Below the pieces are notes generated by a model. That model ran no database searches, was not told where the DNA came from, and worked only from the letters and a program-made list of their open reading frames with translations. Both the position numbers and the translations under genes were made by a program. A stretch of DNA of 8,610 nt from Candidatus Apopatocola equi. Lineage in GTDB: Bacteria; Bacillota; Clostridia; Oscillospirales; Oscillospiraceae. Positions 1 through 6,256 of this stretch are shown here, one piece after another; the first letter of the stretch is position 1, and each line of letters opens with the position of its first letter. Location: NCBI GenBank assembly GCA_018065965.1, contig JAGHSH010000291.1:1-8610 (forward strand). The letters are read 5' to 3'.

Positions 1-2202
1 ATTACCTGCCTTTGTGTCCTGCTTTGTGCGGTGCTCCTTTGCTCCTGCGGTGCGCCTGCCGCGGAGACCTCGACCGCTTCTGCCGTAAACGAGACCGGAG
101 GATTTCTCGGCGTTCGCAGCGGGAATGTTCTTCGCTTCGACGCCTTCGGTATGAGCCTTACCTTCCCTGACTCTGTCAGTGACCTGTGGGAGAACGAGAA
201 TGTTCCCAAAACGCTTGCGGAGCTTGACCTGATCCTGCGGACGGATGAATGCTATCCCCTGAACTGGGCTGCCTTCTCCACAAGGAACGGAGATGCCTGT
301 TTTTCCGTACAGCTTCTGCCCTGCGATGAGGGCGCCCGTGAGATTGACGTGATGCAATATTTTCTGAATGTCTATACCTCGGAGAAACAGGCAGAAAACG
401 CGCAGATCAGGCTCTTCACCGGCAGCGGAGATCCGAAACAGCATTGCTATAAGGCGGATACCGTTAATGACGAGGGACGGCCGGAAAGCTTTTTTGTATT
501 TGACAGAGTTGCAGGTACGCGGCGCGTGGAATGTGTTGTAGAGGCTTTCAACGGGCAGGACGCGGAGGCGCTTGCCGCTCAGCTCTTCTCTCTGGATCCT
601 GCACCGAATGTCAGCCACGAGACTGACAGTACCGTCGGGCTTTGCAAAGACGGAGCGCTGCGCTTTGAGGACTTCGGCGTAACACTGCTCGCTCCCGATG
701 AGGCAATTGCCGCTGAGTGGCAAGCACGCACGCCGCCGGAGAGCTTTGAGGCTCTGTATGAAATCATAGACCGGGAATCCTGCTGCAATGTGCTCAGCTG
801 CGATTTTGAAACGGAAGGCGGACTCGTTTCCCTGAATGTAAACCTGTTCCGCTGCCATTCGGGCTTCACGGAAAACAGACAGCTGGGCTGGGTCAAAAAG
901 TATTTTGAAACAGATTACGGCGCGCTCAGCTGCGATGCCGTAACGCTCTCTCTCGGAGAAAACGCCGATCAGGGCTGTCTCCTCACCAAGAGCATAAAAG
1001 AAAACGGCGAGACAGAAACCATGCTCTCCGTATATAAGATCTCAGGCGGCTGCTACGCCTCCTTTGAAGTCACGACACATGGCTGGGAGGGCGCGGAAGC
1101 TGTTGCGCAGCAGCTTCTGCAGACGGATCCTATTCCGCCGCGTCCTTTCTCCTTCACGGATGTGCATCTGCTCACCATTGAGGACAACAGTATCTTCGGC
1201 ATGAATCCGGAGGAGCTTCGGAGTAAGCTCGGCCCCTTCGCCGATCCTGACGACATTCCTCTGGAGTATACCTACTACACCGGTGAGGAGTTGGGTCTGA
1301 GCGCCGACATTGACTGCGAAGACGATGTTGTTTCGCTTATCTTTGATGACGACCGAAGGCTCAGCGCCGTGATCAGTCAATTCACACCGGGAGAAGAGTT
1401 CTCTGCCGTCCTGCAGGACGCGATTGGAAAGAGCGACGAAATCTATTACTACTCGCCTACACCGGAGATCGATTTCTTTGCGGACAAAAAGTTCTACCGT
1501 TTCTTTGTGGATGACGAAAGCCGTCTGTCTCTTGCCCTGGTCGACATGGCCGGTAAGTCCTGTATTCATCAGGCATATTGGGCAGGAGGACTCACAGATA
1601 ACGACCTGATCGATGACGCCAACAGTATTCTCTCCGGTGAGCTTCCCCTGCTGAAGAAGGAACAAGGACTAAAGCTGGCAGGCTTCTACGCGGACAGAAG
1701 CGAGGATGAGGTGGCTATGAAGAGTCTGGGTGATCTCTACACCAATCTCTTCCAGGACGAGCCCAATGCGGTACTTTGGTATGAGAAGGCTGCAGCCCTT
1801 GGTGAACCGAGTGCTTACAACGAACTGGCTATTATTCGCATGGAACATAAGGATATGAACGAGGCTCTTTCGCTGTGGCAAAGAGGTGCAGAGCTCGGCA
1901 GCGTTGCCTGTATGCTCAATGCCGGCAAGCTGCTGTATGGCGTTTATGGCAGCTTCCCGGCAGACTATGATCAGGCAGGAGAATATCTCCTCGCGGCAAG
2001 GGACTGCGCTGAGGACGAAATGCTGACAGAAGCCGAGGATCGGCTCGTTAATCTCTGGTATAATTTTGCAGACCAGCTCTCCCCCGCACTGAGGGAGAAG
2101 GTTACGGAGGCTGCCATTGAGGCTGCAGCTTCCCGTCCCCAGGACTATTATGTACAGGCAGTTCATGATCGCATAGCAGAGCTTGCTTCTGCAGCGCCCT
2201 GA
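1..2202 (+). CDS. Lipoprotein with duplicated N-terminal module and C-terminal Sel1-like repeats (5' partial)
   Basis: The reading frame is open to the left edge, so the true start lies outside the window. A GTG at 31 is in frame but falls inside the signal peptide. The first residues are hydrophobic (ITCLCVLLCAVLLCSC) and end in a lipobox-like L-C-S-C, which suggests lipid attachment at that last Cys and an extracytoplasmic location. Counting from the GTG as residue 1, residues about 32-191 and 208-367 are two copies of one module. Both start with a G-x-LRF-x-x-FG motif, both contain a central beta-rich stretch and a YF-containing segment, and both close with A-x-QL-(F/L)-x-x-DP-x-P. A third, different alpha/beta region follows (376-540). 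Residues about 562-662 form Sel1/TPR-like helical repeats (A-x-x-x-LG-D-LY, WYEKAAALG, LWQRGAELGS). Such repeats usually mediate protein contacts. No catalytic motif is seen and the function is unknown. The gene is followed at 12 bp by the amidohydrolase, so they are probably co-transcribed. Confidence 0.85.
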   Translation: MTCLCVLLCAVLLCSCGAPAAETSTASAVNETGGFLGVRSGNVLRFDAFGMSLTFPDSVSDLWENENVPKTLAELDLILRTDECYPLNWAAFSTRNGDACFSVQLLPCDEGAREIDVMQYFLNVYTSEKQAENAQIRLFTGSGDPKQHCYKADTVNDEGRPESFFVFDRVAGTRRVECVVEAFNGQDAEALAAQLFSLDPAPNVSHETDSTVGLCKDGALRFEDFGVTLLAPDEAIAAEWQARTPPESFEALYEIIDRESCCNVLSCDFETEGGLVSLNVNLFRCHSGFTENRQLGWVKKYFETDYGALSCDAVTLSLGENADQGCLLTKSIKENGETETMLSVYKISGGCYASFEVTTHGWEGAEAVAQQLLQTDPIPPRPFSFTDVHLLTIEDNSIFGMNPEELRSKLGPFADPDDIPLEYTYYTGEELGLSADIDCEDDVVSLIFDDDRRLSAVISQFTPGEEFSAVLQDAIGKSDEIYYYSPTPEIDFFADKKFYRFFVDDESRLSLALVDMAGKSCIHQAYWAGGLTDNDLIDDANSILSGELPLLKKEQGLKLAGFYADRSEDEVAMKSLGDLYTNLFQDEPNAVLWYEKAAALGEPSAYNELAIIRMEHKDMNEALSLWQRGAELGSVACMLNAGKLLYGVYGSFPADYDQAGEYLLAARDCAEDEMLTEAEDRLVNLWYNFADQLSPALREKVTEAAIEAAASRPQDYYVQAVHDRIAELASAAP

Positions 2203-2214
2203 AAGGAGATAGAA

Positions 2215-3822
2215 ATGCGCAGCTTTTTCATTCACGGGCAGGTTTACACCGGGCAGCTGCCTCTCGTAGAGGCATTCGGCGTAGAGGACGGCCGCTTTAT
2301 CTTTGCCGGCAGCACGCAGGAGGCTCTCGCGCTCTGCGCGGAAGGCGACGCTGTCACCGATCTGGAAGGACAGTTTGTCTGCAGCGGTTTTACCGACAGC
2401 CATATGCATCTTCTCAACTACGGCCAGGCACTCTCCAGTCCGCTTCTGGCGGAACACACCGATTCTCTTTCCGATATGCTGGCATATCTTCGCATCTTTA
2501 TCGCAGAGCATAAGGGACGGGGCGGCTGGATCATAGGTCGAGGCTGGAATCAGGACTATTTCAAGGATGTTCACCGGCTGCCAAACCGCTACGATCTGGA
2601 CACGGTGGCCGGCGATATTCCACTGCTGATCATTCGCTGCTGCGGCCATTGTCTGGTCGTTAACAGCAAAGCGCTGGAGCTTTTGGGTCTGGATGAAAAC
2701 ACGCCCTGTCCCGAGGGCGGACGGATCGGAATGGCCGATGGCCGGCTCGACGGTGTGTTCTATGATAACGCCATGGATGCGGTCTATTCCCGGCTTCCCG
2801 TTCCCTCCAAGGAGGAGCTGAAAGAGATGATCCGCACGGGCTCCCGGGCGCTCAATGCCTACGGCGTGACCGGCTGCCACTCCGATGACTTCTCCGCTTT
2901 CAGTGCGCTCCCCTGGCAGACGGTGGTGGAGGCCTATCGTGAACTGGAAGAGGCCGGAGAGATGACCGTGCGCATCTACTCTCAGAATAATTTCAGCTCT
3001 CCGGATACTTTGAAGGAATTCGTCGAGGCCGGGTATAAAACCGGCGTGGGCAGTGAGCTTTACCGATTCGGCCCGCTGAAAATGCTTGGCGACGGGTCAC
3101 TTGGCGCACGCACCGCCTTTCTCTCTGCGCCCTACAGTGATGACCCCTCCACCTGCGGCTTTCCCTGCTTCTCGCAGGAAACCATGGACCGGATGATCGG
3201 CTATGCGAATTCCGTTGGGATGCAGGTCGCTGTTCACGCCATCGGCGACGCCTGTCTAGACATGGTGCTTAATGCTGTGGAGCGTGCGCTGACGGAGAAT
3301 CCCCGCAGCGATCACAGGCACGGCGTGGTGCATTGTCAGATCACAAGGGCGGACCAGCTGGAGCGTCTTGCAAAGCTGCAGATGCACATTTATGCCCAAA
3401 GTATTTTCCTTGATTACGACAACCACATTGTTGCGCAGCGGGTGGGCACAGCACGGGCTGAGACCAGCTACAGCTGGAAAACGCTGATGGATGCCGGACT
3501 TTCCGTCAGCAACGGCACAGACTGCCCGGTGGAGCTGCCCGATGCGCTTGCCGGCATACAGTGCGCCGTCACCCGCACCTCCCTCCGGGACGGAGTCGGC
3601 CCCTATCTTCCTGAGCAGGCTTTCAGCGTACAGGAGGCCATCGACAGCTATACGGTCCACAGTGCCGAGGCCAGCTTTGAGGAAAGCTGCCGCGGAAGGA
3701 TCTGCCCCGGCTTTTTGGCTGACTTCGTTGTTCTGGAGAAAAATCTTTTCGAGATTCCCGCGGACACTATCAGGAACGTGAAGGTCTGCGCTACCTATAT
3801 GGGCGGCAGAAGAGTCTTCTGA
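2215..3822 (+). CDS. Amidohydrolase family protein, Amidohydro_3 / YtcJ-NfdA type
   Basis: This is a 535-residue cytosolic metal-dependent hydrolase, which is the usual length for the YtcJ / N-substituted formamide deformylase group. Visible motifs in order are: the metal-binding DSHMH (His63, His65) after the N-terminal beta-sandwich segment; RGWNQ at 109-113; KMLGDGSLGART with Lys289, the position of the bridging carbamylated Lys in this family; AVHAIGD with His341; GVVHCQ with His373; and SNGTDCPVE with Asp436, the expected catalytic or metal Asp. The C-terminal EASFEESCRGRICPGFLADFVVL is the typical closing beta-sandwich segment. All expected ligands appear intact, so the enzyme should be active. 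The substrate cannot be assigned, because family members cleave assorted amide, formamide or cyclic amide bonds. The ATG at 2215 is preceded by AAAGGAG at 2202-2208, which overlaps the stop codon of the lipoprotein gene and implies translational coupling. There is no signal peptide. Confidence 0.93.
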   Translation: MRSFFIHGQVYTGQLPLVEAFGVEDGRFIFAGSTQEALALCAEGDAVTDLEGQFVCSGFTDSHMHLLNYGQALSSPLLAEHTDSLSDMLAYLRIFIAEHKGRGGWIIGRGWNQDYFKDVHRLPNRYDLDTVAGDIPLLIIRCCGHCLVVNSKALELLGLDENTPCPEGGRIGMADGRLDGVFYDNAMDAVYSRLPVPSKEELKEMIRTGSRALNAYGVTGCHSDDFSAFSALPWQTVVEAYRELEEAGEMTVRIYSQNNFSSPDTLKEFVEAGYKTGVGSELYRFGPLKMLGDGSLGARTAFLSAPYSDDPSTCGFPCFSQETMDRMIGYANSVGMQVAVHAIGDACLDMVLNAVERALTENPRSDHRHGVVHCQITRADQLERLAKLQMHIYAQSIFLDYDNHIVAQRVGTARAETSYSWKTLMDAGLSVSNGTDCPVELPDALAGIQCAVTRTSLRDGVGPYLPEQAFSVQEAIDSYTVHSAEASFEESCRGRICPGFLADFVVLEKNLFEIPADTIRNVKVCATYMGGRRVF

Positions 3823-3840
3823 AAGAGCGTTCCCATAAGA

Positions 3841-3884
3841 AAAACAGCCCCGATGAATGCGTGAGCCGCATAAGGATGTTTTTT
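3841..3884 (+). repeat. Left inverted repeat of the cassette / terminator-half downstream of the amidohydrolase
   Basis: AAAACAGCCCCGATGA (3841-3856), a 17-base unmatched middle, then GGATGTTTTTT (3874-3884). Both end blocks recur in reverse complement at 4523-4568. The middle contains its own small perfect stem, ATGCG-TGAGC-CGCAT (3856-3870 region). AAAACA can also pair with TGTTTT within this arm, and the arm ends in six T, so it could work alone as a weak terminator for the + strand genes, 19 bp after their last stop codon. Confidence 0.65.
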
Positions 3885-3886
3885 CA

Positions 3887-3936
3887 AAAGCATTACCCAC
3901 CGAAAAGGAATTTTACTTTTCGGTGGGTAATGCTTT
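3887..3936. terminator. Long perfect hairpin, candidate bidirectional terminator
   Basis: The 21 bases 3887-3907 are the exact reverse complement of 3916-3936, with an 8-base AT-rich loop. The core is GCATTACCCACCGAAAA paired with TTTTCGGTGGGTAATGC. The stem is bordered by AAA and TTT on each side, as in bidirectional terminators, but the T tract is short: TTT on the + strand and TTTT on the - strand. It lies 22 bp past the stop of the leftward zinc-ribbon gene and 64 bp past the stop of the amidohydrolase, so it could serve both. The stem is longer than usual for an intrinsic terminator, so a palindromic mobile repeat is the main alternative. Confidence 0.6.
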
Positions 3937-3958
3937 AATCCGATATGCCGATGTTTAT

Positions 3959-4435
3959 CTACATTGTTTCTAAATCAACCCAATCTTTTTCCTTGAAAGA
4001 GCAAGTTGTGCAGAAGACAGAAATTGTTATCCACTCAAATCCATCAACCCAGTCGTCTGGTGTAAATGAATCATCATTTGCTATGCATACGTCTAAAAAG
4101 TCTTGCTTGCCTTGAGAGGAAATCTTCACAGACACTTTAAATCCATCTTGACCGCAATCCGGACATTTATATTTCTTATATGGCAATGAACGATCGAGAT
4201 AATCATGTCCACACACAAATCCGTCCCACCCATGTTTTCCACTATCAAAGATGATTATTTCCTTGCCGCATTGTTTGCATACCAACTTCACAATATTGCG
4301 ATCATTGCTCTCCCATATCTCAAATTGCTCACAGTTGCAAGAACAATGAATTATTCCAGTTGCATTAAATTCACTATTTTCTTCGCCGGTTAAAGTGAAA
4401 AATGATTGCAAGTGTTTGGGGATTGGATAATCCAT
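3959..4435 (-). CDS. Cysteine-rich zinc-ribbon protein of unknown function
   Basis: This 158-residue soluble protein has no signal peptide or membrane segment. Its cysteines fall in pairs typical of zinc ribbons: Cys31-x-Cys33-x-Cys35, Cys53-x-x-Cys56 (CKQCG), Cys75-G-His77, Cys91-x-x-Cys94 (CPDCG) and Cys142-x-x-Cys145 (CTTC). That suggests two treble-clef or ribbon units; an FDSGKHGWDGF stretch (63-73) sits between the first two knuckles. The C-terminal half is acidic (DDSFTPDDWVDGFEW). I do not recognise the family with certainty. It could be a nucleic-acid or protein-binding adaptor, or an orphan immunity protein; both are inference. The ATG at 4435 has an excellent AGGAGG (complement of 4444-4449) at 8-nt spacing. 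The gene is AT-rich, unlike all its neighbours, and sits alone in the cassette, consistent with horizontal acquisition. Confidence 0.82.
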   Translation of the reverse strand: MDYPIPKHLQSFFTLTGEENSEFNATGIIHCSCNCEQFEIWESNDRNIVKLVCKQCGKEIIIFDSGKHGWDGFVCGHDYLDRSLPYKKYKCPDCGQDGFKVSVKISSQGKQDFLDVCIANDDSFTPDDWVDGFEWITISVFCTTCSFKEKDWVDLETM

Positions 4436-4478
4436 AATATATTCCTCCTCGCAATTCCGAAAAATCTATGTTTGTCCT

Positions 4479-4484
4479 TGTCAA
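4479..4484 (-). promoter_or_regulatory. Possible -35 box for the zinc-ribbon gene
   Basis: A perfect TTGACA reads leftwards here, 44 bp before the ATG. No convincing -10 is found at 16-18 bp (the sequence there is TTTCGGA-like); a TAGATT occurs too close. It is listed only as a candidate, in case the cassette carries its own promoter. Confidence 0.25.
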
Positions 4485-4496
4485 TAACGAGCATCG

Positions 4497-4554
4497 GATT
4501 TTGCCGTACAAAATCCATATTTAAAAAACATCCATATCACACACCGGCAAAATC
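4497..4554. repeat. Interleaved 10-bp inverted repeat at the right end of the cassette
   Basis: GATTTTGCCG (4497-4506) is matched by its exact reverse complement CGGCAAAATC (4545-4554), separated by 38 bases. The second copy overlaps the first two bases of the terminator-half block and lies in the unmatched middle of the right arm. A TCCATAT direct repeat (about 4513-4519 and 4531-4537) lies between. Together they could form a subterminal secondary structure at this end, which the left end does not share. Confidence 0.5.
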
Positions 4555-4568
4555 ATCGGGGCTGTTTT
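4523..4568 (-). repeat. Right inverted repeat of the cassette / terminator-half downstream of the membrane-protein gene
   Basis: Read on the - strand it starts AAAACAGCCCCGATGA (4568-4553), has a 19-base middle unlike the left arm, and ends GGATGTTTTTT (4533-4523). It begins 6 bp past the TAA of the leftward membrane-protein gene. Each arm therefore sits in the same orientation relative to the gene that ends beside it, as a terminator would. The six T at its end could support termination of the leftward transcript. Confidence 0.65.
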
Positions 4569-4574
4569 CGTGCT

Positions 4575-5432
4575 TTATGACTCCTTCTCTCCGGAGGGAT
4601 GAGGAAACTCCTCCCGTCTGCGGGGACGGAAGCGGTAAGCCGAGGGACGGAACTCCAGCCCCATAAAGAGCTTGATGAGCCACAGGAAGCCCAGCAGCAC
4701 CAGAATGGGGATGGCGCAGGAGGTGATGATCATGACCGCTACCGCTTCGATAAAGCGGTTGAGCAGGTCGGAGAGCTTCTTGGGAACAGCGGTAACACCC
4801 TTGGTGAGCTTTCCGGCAGTCTGACGAGCATTGTTCCAGATCTCCTGCCACCAGCTTGCAGGCGCTTCGCCGCTCCCTTCCTCCTCCGGGGCAGTCATCT
4901 GCTGGGTAGTTTCCACAATTTCCTCCACAGAGCTCTGAGACACGGCTTCATAGGTCGTCTCGATCATCCGGGAGATGCGGATGCTGACGGGGATAAGCAC
5001 GGCAATGCTCAGGGCAAAGGCAGAGAGCTTGATGGCCACGCTTTTGTAGTTTTCGTTGCGGCCGAGGAAATAGATGAGGAAGAGTATACACGCCGCCGGG
5101 AGCAGGACGCGGAAGGATATGTAGCCCGCTATGGTAAGCAGATACTTCTCCAGCACCACCGCAGCCACGATCAGCAGGAAATAGGAGCTGAGGTCGGTGA
5201 TCTTCTCGGCTATGGGCGTGGCCACATCATCGGGCAGGAGCGTGATGGCAACCGACGCAGTGGTGGCCGCTCCGGCCAGATCGAGCACGGAGCTTTTCTT
5301 CTCTTCCAGATACTCGATGTCCTGTGCATAAGTCTCCACCTTGGAATAATGGCGGGAGAGGACAAAAAAAGACAGGAGAAGCACTGCAAGGGTCAGGGTG
5401 ATCTCAACAGCAAATCTGATTTCTTTCTTCAT
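4575..5432 (-). CDS. Multi-pass membrane protein of unknown function
   Basis: This 285-residue protein is not recognised as a named family. Hydrophobic segments appear at about 6-26, 81-101, 105-124, 133-151 and 229-257, giving around five membrane spans. Between the first two is a 55-residue, mostly soluble loop containing ETYAQDIEYLEEKKSSVLDL, possibly coiled coil. Between the fourth and fifth is a long loop (152-228) that is acidic (SSVEEIVE, APEEEGSGEA) then basic (KLTKGVTAVPKKL). The short tail is Arg-rich after the last span (FRPRRREE), which by the positive-inside rule points to a cytoplasmic C-terminus. The ATG at 5432 has an AAAGAGGT purine-rich site about 7 nt upstream. The 97-bp gap to the HD gene has no clear terminator, so co-transcription from that gene's promoter is plausible. 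No function can be assigned. Confidence 0.8.
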   Translation of the reverse strand: MKKEIRFAVEITLTLAVLLLSFFVLSRHYSKVETYAQDIEYLEEKKSSVLDLAGAATTASVAITLLPDDVATPIAEKITDLSSYFLLIVAAVVLEKYLLTIAGYISFRVLLPAACILFLIYFLGRNENYKSVAIKLSAFALSIAVLIPVSIRISRMIETTYEAVSQSSVEEIVETTQQMTAPEEEGSGEAPASWWQEIWNNARQTAGKLTKGVTAVPKKLSDLLNRFIEAVAVMIITSCAIPILVLLGFLWLIKLFMGLEFRPSAYRFRPRRREEFPHPSGEKES

Positions 5433-5529
5433 GCTTTGACCTCTTTCTTTATTTCTGAATCAACGCGCCGAATCGTACCACGGAACTGTGTCCGAATCAT
5501 GGCGAATTTATGAATAAATGCGGAAGAAC

Positions 5530-6108
5530 TCAGCATTCCAGAATATGCGTGGCTTCCAGATCCGCTTCAAAAAGGGCCATGACCAGCGGGAAGCGCTCCA
5601 TGGCTGCATTGAGGGTGTTCCAGTCCCCTTCCCCGCTGTAGGGGCCCATGTGCCAGCGGATGGCGTAGCGCTCATAGGGCTTGAGGCGGATGTACTCCTC
5701 GATCATCATCACGGACTTCTCTCCGTGACCGTAGGGGATCTTATCATCGACCGTGTAGGAAGGCACCTGCACCCAGGCTCCGTCCACCTTTTTGTTTCGC
5801 ATCTCCACCGTGTAATAATAGGTCTTGCAGATATCGTGAAGCAGCGCGGTGATCACGATGCTCTCCGTCGGGATGTCCGCGAGCTTCTCATGCCAGAGTC
5901 CGCCCTCTGCGAGCTTTTTGCGCAGCAGGCAGCGGTACACATTCATACTGTGCGCCAGCAGACCGCCCTCGCAGGCGCCGTGGTACCGCGTAGAAGCAGG
6001 TGCGGTGTAAAAATCACTTTTCTCTATAAATTTCAGCAGCTCCGGCATCCCCTCCCGGGGGACGGCGGAAAGAAGGGAGCGGAATTCGTTAACGAGTTCG
6101 GCGTTCAT
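5530..6108 (-). CDS. HD-domain phosphohydrolase
   Basis: This is a 192-residue cytosolic protein of the HD superfamily, metal-dependent phosphohydrolases acting on nucleotides or RNA ends. Expected residues are present: His53 (GLLAHSMNVY), His91-Asp92 in LLHDICK, His128 in YGHGEKS, His153 in RWHMG and Asp183 in FEADLEAT. This spacing resembles the HD domain of the YhaM 3'-5' exoribonuclease group, but there is no N-terminal OB-fold, so the substrate is open. The ATG at 6108 has an AGGAG (complement of 6118-6122) at 9-nt spacing. A consensus promoter lies about 100 bp upstream, giving a leader of about 95 nt. The next gene downstream encodes a membrane protein of unknown function. The HD call is firm; the reaction is not. 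Confidence 0.9.
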   Translation of the reverse strand: MNAELVNEFRSLLSAVPREGMPELLKFIEKSDFYTAPASTRYHGACEGGLLAHSMNVYRCLLRKKLAEGGLWHEKLADIPTESIVITALLHDICKTYYYTVEMRNKKVDGAWVQVPSYTVDDKIPYGHGEKSVMMIEEYIRLKPYERYAIRWHMGPYSGEGDWNTLNAAMERFPLVMALFEADLEATHILEC

Positions 6109-6179
6109 GGCTCTGTTCTCCTGTTGTTCTTTCTGATCACGGCAAGACTCTTACCGTCCTCTCAGCAGTCACGCCCTCC

Positions 6180-6191
6180 GCCGATTTCGGC
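6180..6191 (-). other. Small palindrome in the leader of the HD gene
   Basis: GCCGA and TCGGC flank two bases; as RNA this would be a four-pair stem with a four-base loop, about 72 nt before the start codon. It is too small to claim a riboswitch or attenuator, and the rest of the leader (6109-6204) shows no recognised regulatory RNA. Confidence 0.3.
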
Positions 6192-6210
6192 AGAAAGGGA
6201 CTTTTTTCTC

Positions 6211-6239
6211 ATTATACGGGCTGCGTTGACGTCTGTCAA
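6211..6239 (-). promoter_or_regulatory. Perfect consensus sigma-A promoter for the HD-domain gene
   Basis: Reading leftwards, TTGACA (complement of 6234-6239) is followed by exactly 17 bases and TATAAT (complement of 6211-6216). Both hexamers match the consensus fully. Transcription should start near 6204, giving a leader of about 95 nt to the HD-gene ATG. Consensus promoters of this strength usually need a repressor, and the overlapping palindrome offers a site for one. Confidence 0.85.
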
Positions 6240-6244
6240 CGCAG
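6221..6244. promoter_or_regulatory. Candidate operator palindrome over the -35 and spacer
   Basis: CTGCGTTGAC (6221-6230), four bases GTCT, then GTCAACGCAG (6235-6244) form a perfect 10+10 dyad. It covers the whole -35 hexamer and most of the spacer of the leftward promoter, the classic position for a repressor that blocks RNA polymerase. I do not recognise it as the site of a known regulator. No regulator gene is in the window. Because transcription starts downstream of it, it is not part of the HD-gene RNA, which favours a DNA-binding role over an RNA hairpin. Confidence 0.6.
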
Positions 6245-6256
6245 ATTTGCCGCAGA

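Larger units (their letters stand above)
3841..4568. mobile_element. Candidate AT-rich cassette bounded by inverted sequences, inserted between convergent genes
   Basis: Between the stops of the amidohydrolase and the membrane-protein gene lies a stretch clearly poorer in GC than its surroundings: lines starting at 3961, 4201 and 4261 have 22, 23 and 26 G/C of 60, while a line at 7561 has 43 of 60. Its ends match each other in inverted orientation. The outer 16 bases (3841-3856 and 4553-4568) are perfect, the middles (17 and 19 bases) do not match, and the inner 11 bases (3874-3884 and 4523-4533) are perfect again. It carries one gene, for a zinc-ribbon protein. No transposase and no convincing target-site duplication are visible. 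It may be a non-autonomous element, an insertion into a terminator loop, or simply divergent intergenic DNA between two related terminators. Confidence 0.45.

Noticed and set aside
1669..2880. 403-codon open frame on the - strand
   Set aside because: It is antisense to the 3' end of the lipoprotein gene and the 5' half of the amidohydrolase, both well supported. There is no recognisable domain; long antisense frames are common in GC-rich DNA.
3841..4568. Group II intron or IS element
   Set aside because: The insert is under 0.75 kb, encodes no reverse transcriptase or transposase, and no intron domain V or target duplication could be seen. Only a non-autonomous or cassette-like interpretation remains open.
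4205..4666. Two short + strand frames inside and past the cassette (4205-4393 and 4406-4666)
   Set aside because: The first is antisense to the zinc-ribbon gene; the second runs through the right inverted repeat into the antisense of the membrane-protein gene. Neither has a good ribosome site or recognisable domain.
4599..5513. 304-codon open frame on the + strand
   Set aside because: It is antisense to the membrane-protein gene, whose frame gives clean hydrophobic spans and a ribosome site. The + strand translation is charged and low in structure.
5433..5529. Separate promoter for the membrane-protein gene
   Set aside because: There are AT-rich patches and a TACGAT-like -10, but no matching -35 at the right distance; the CCGAATC direct repeat here is short and may be chance.
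6109..6210. Riboswitch or attenuator in the HD-gene leader
   Set aside because: Only a four-to-five pair palindrome is visible and no terminator/antiterminator pair follows the transcription start.
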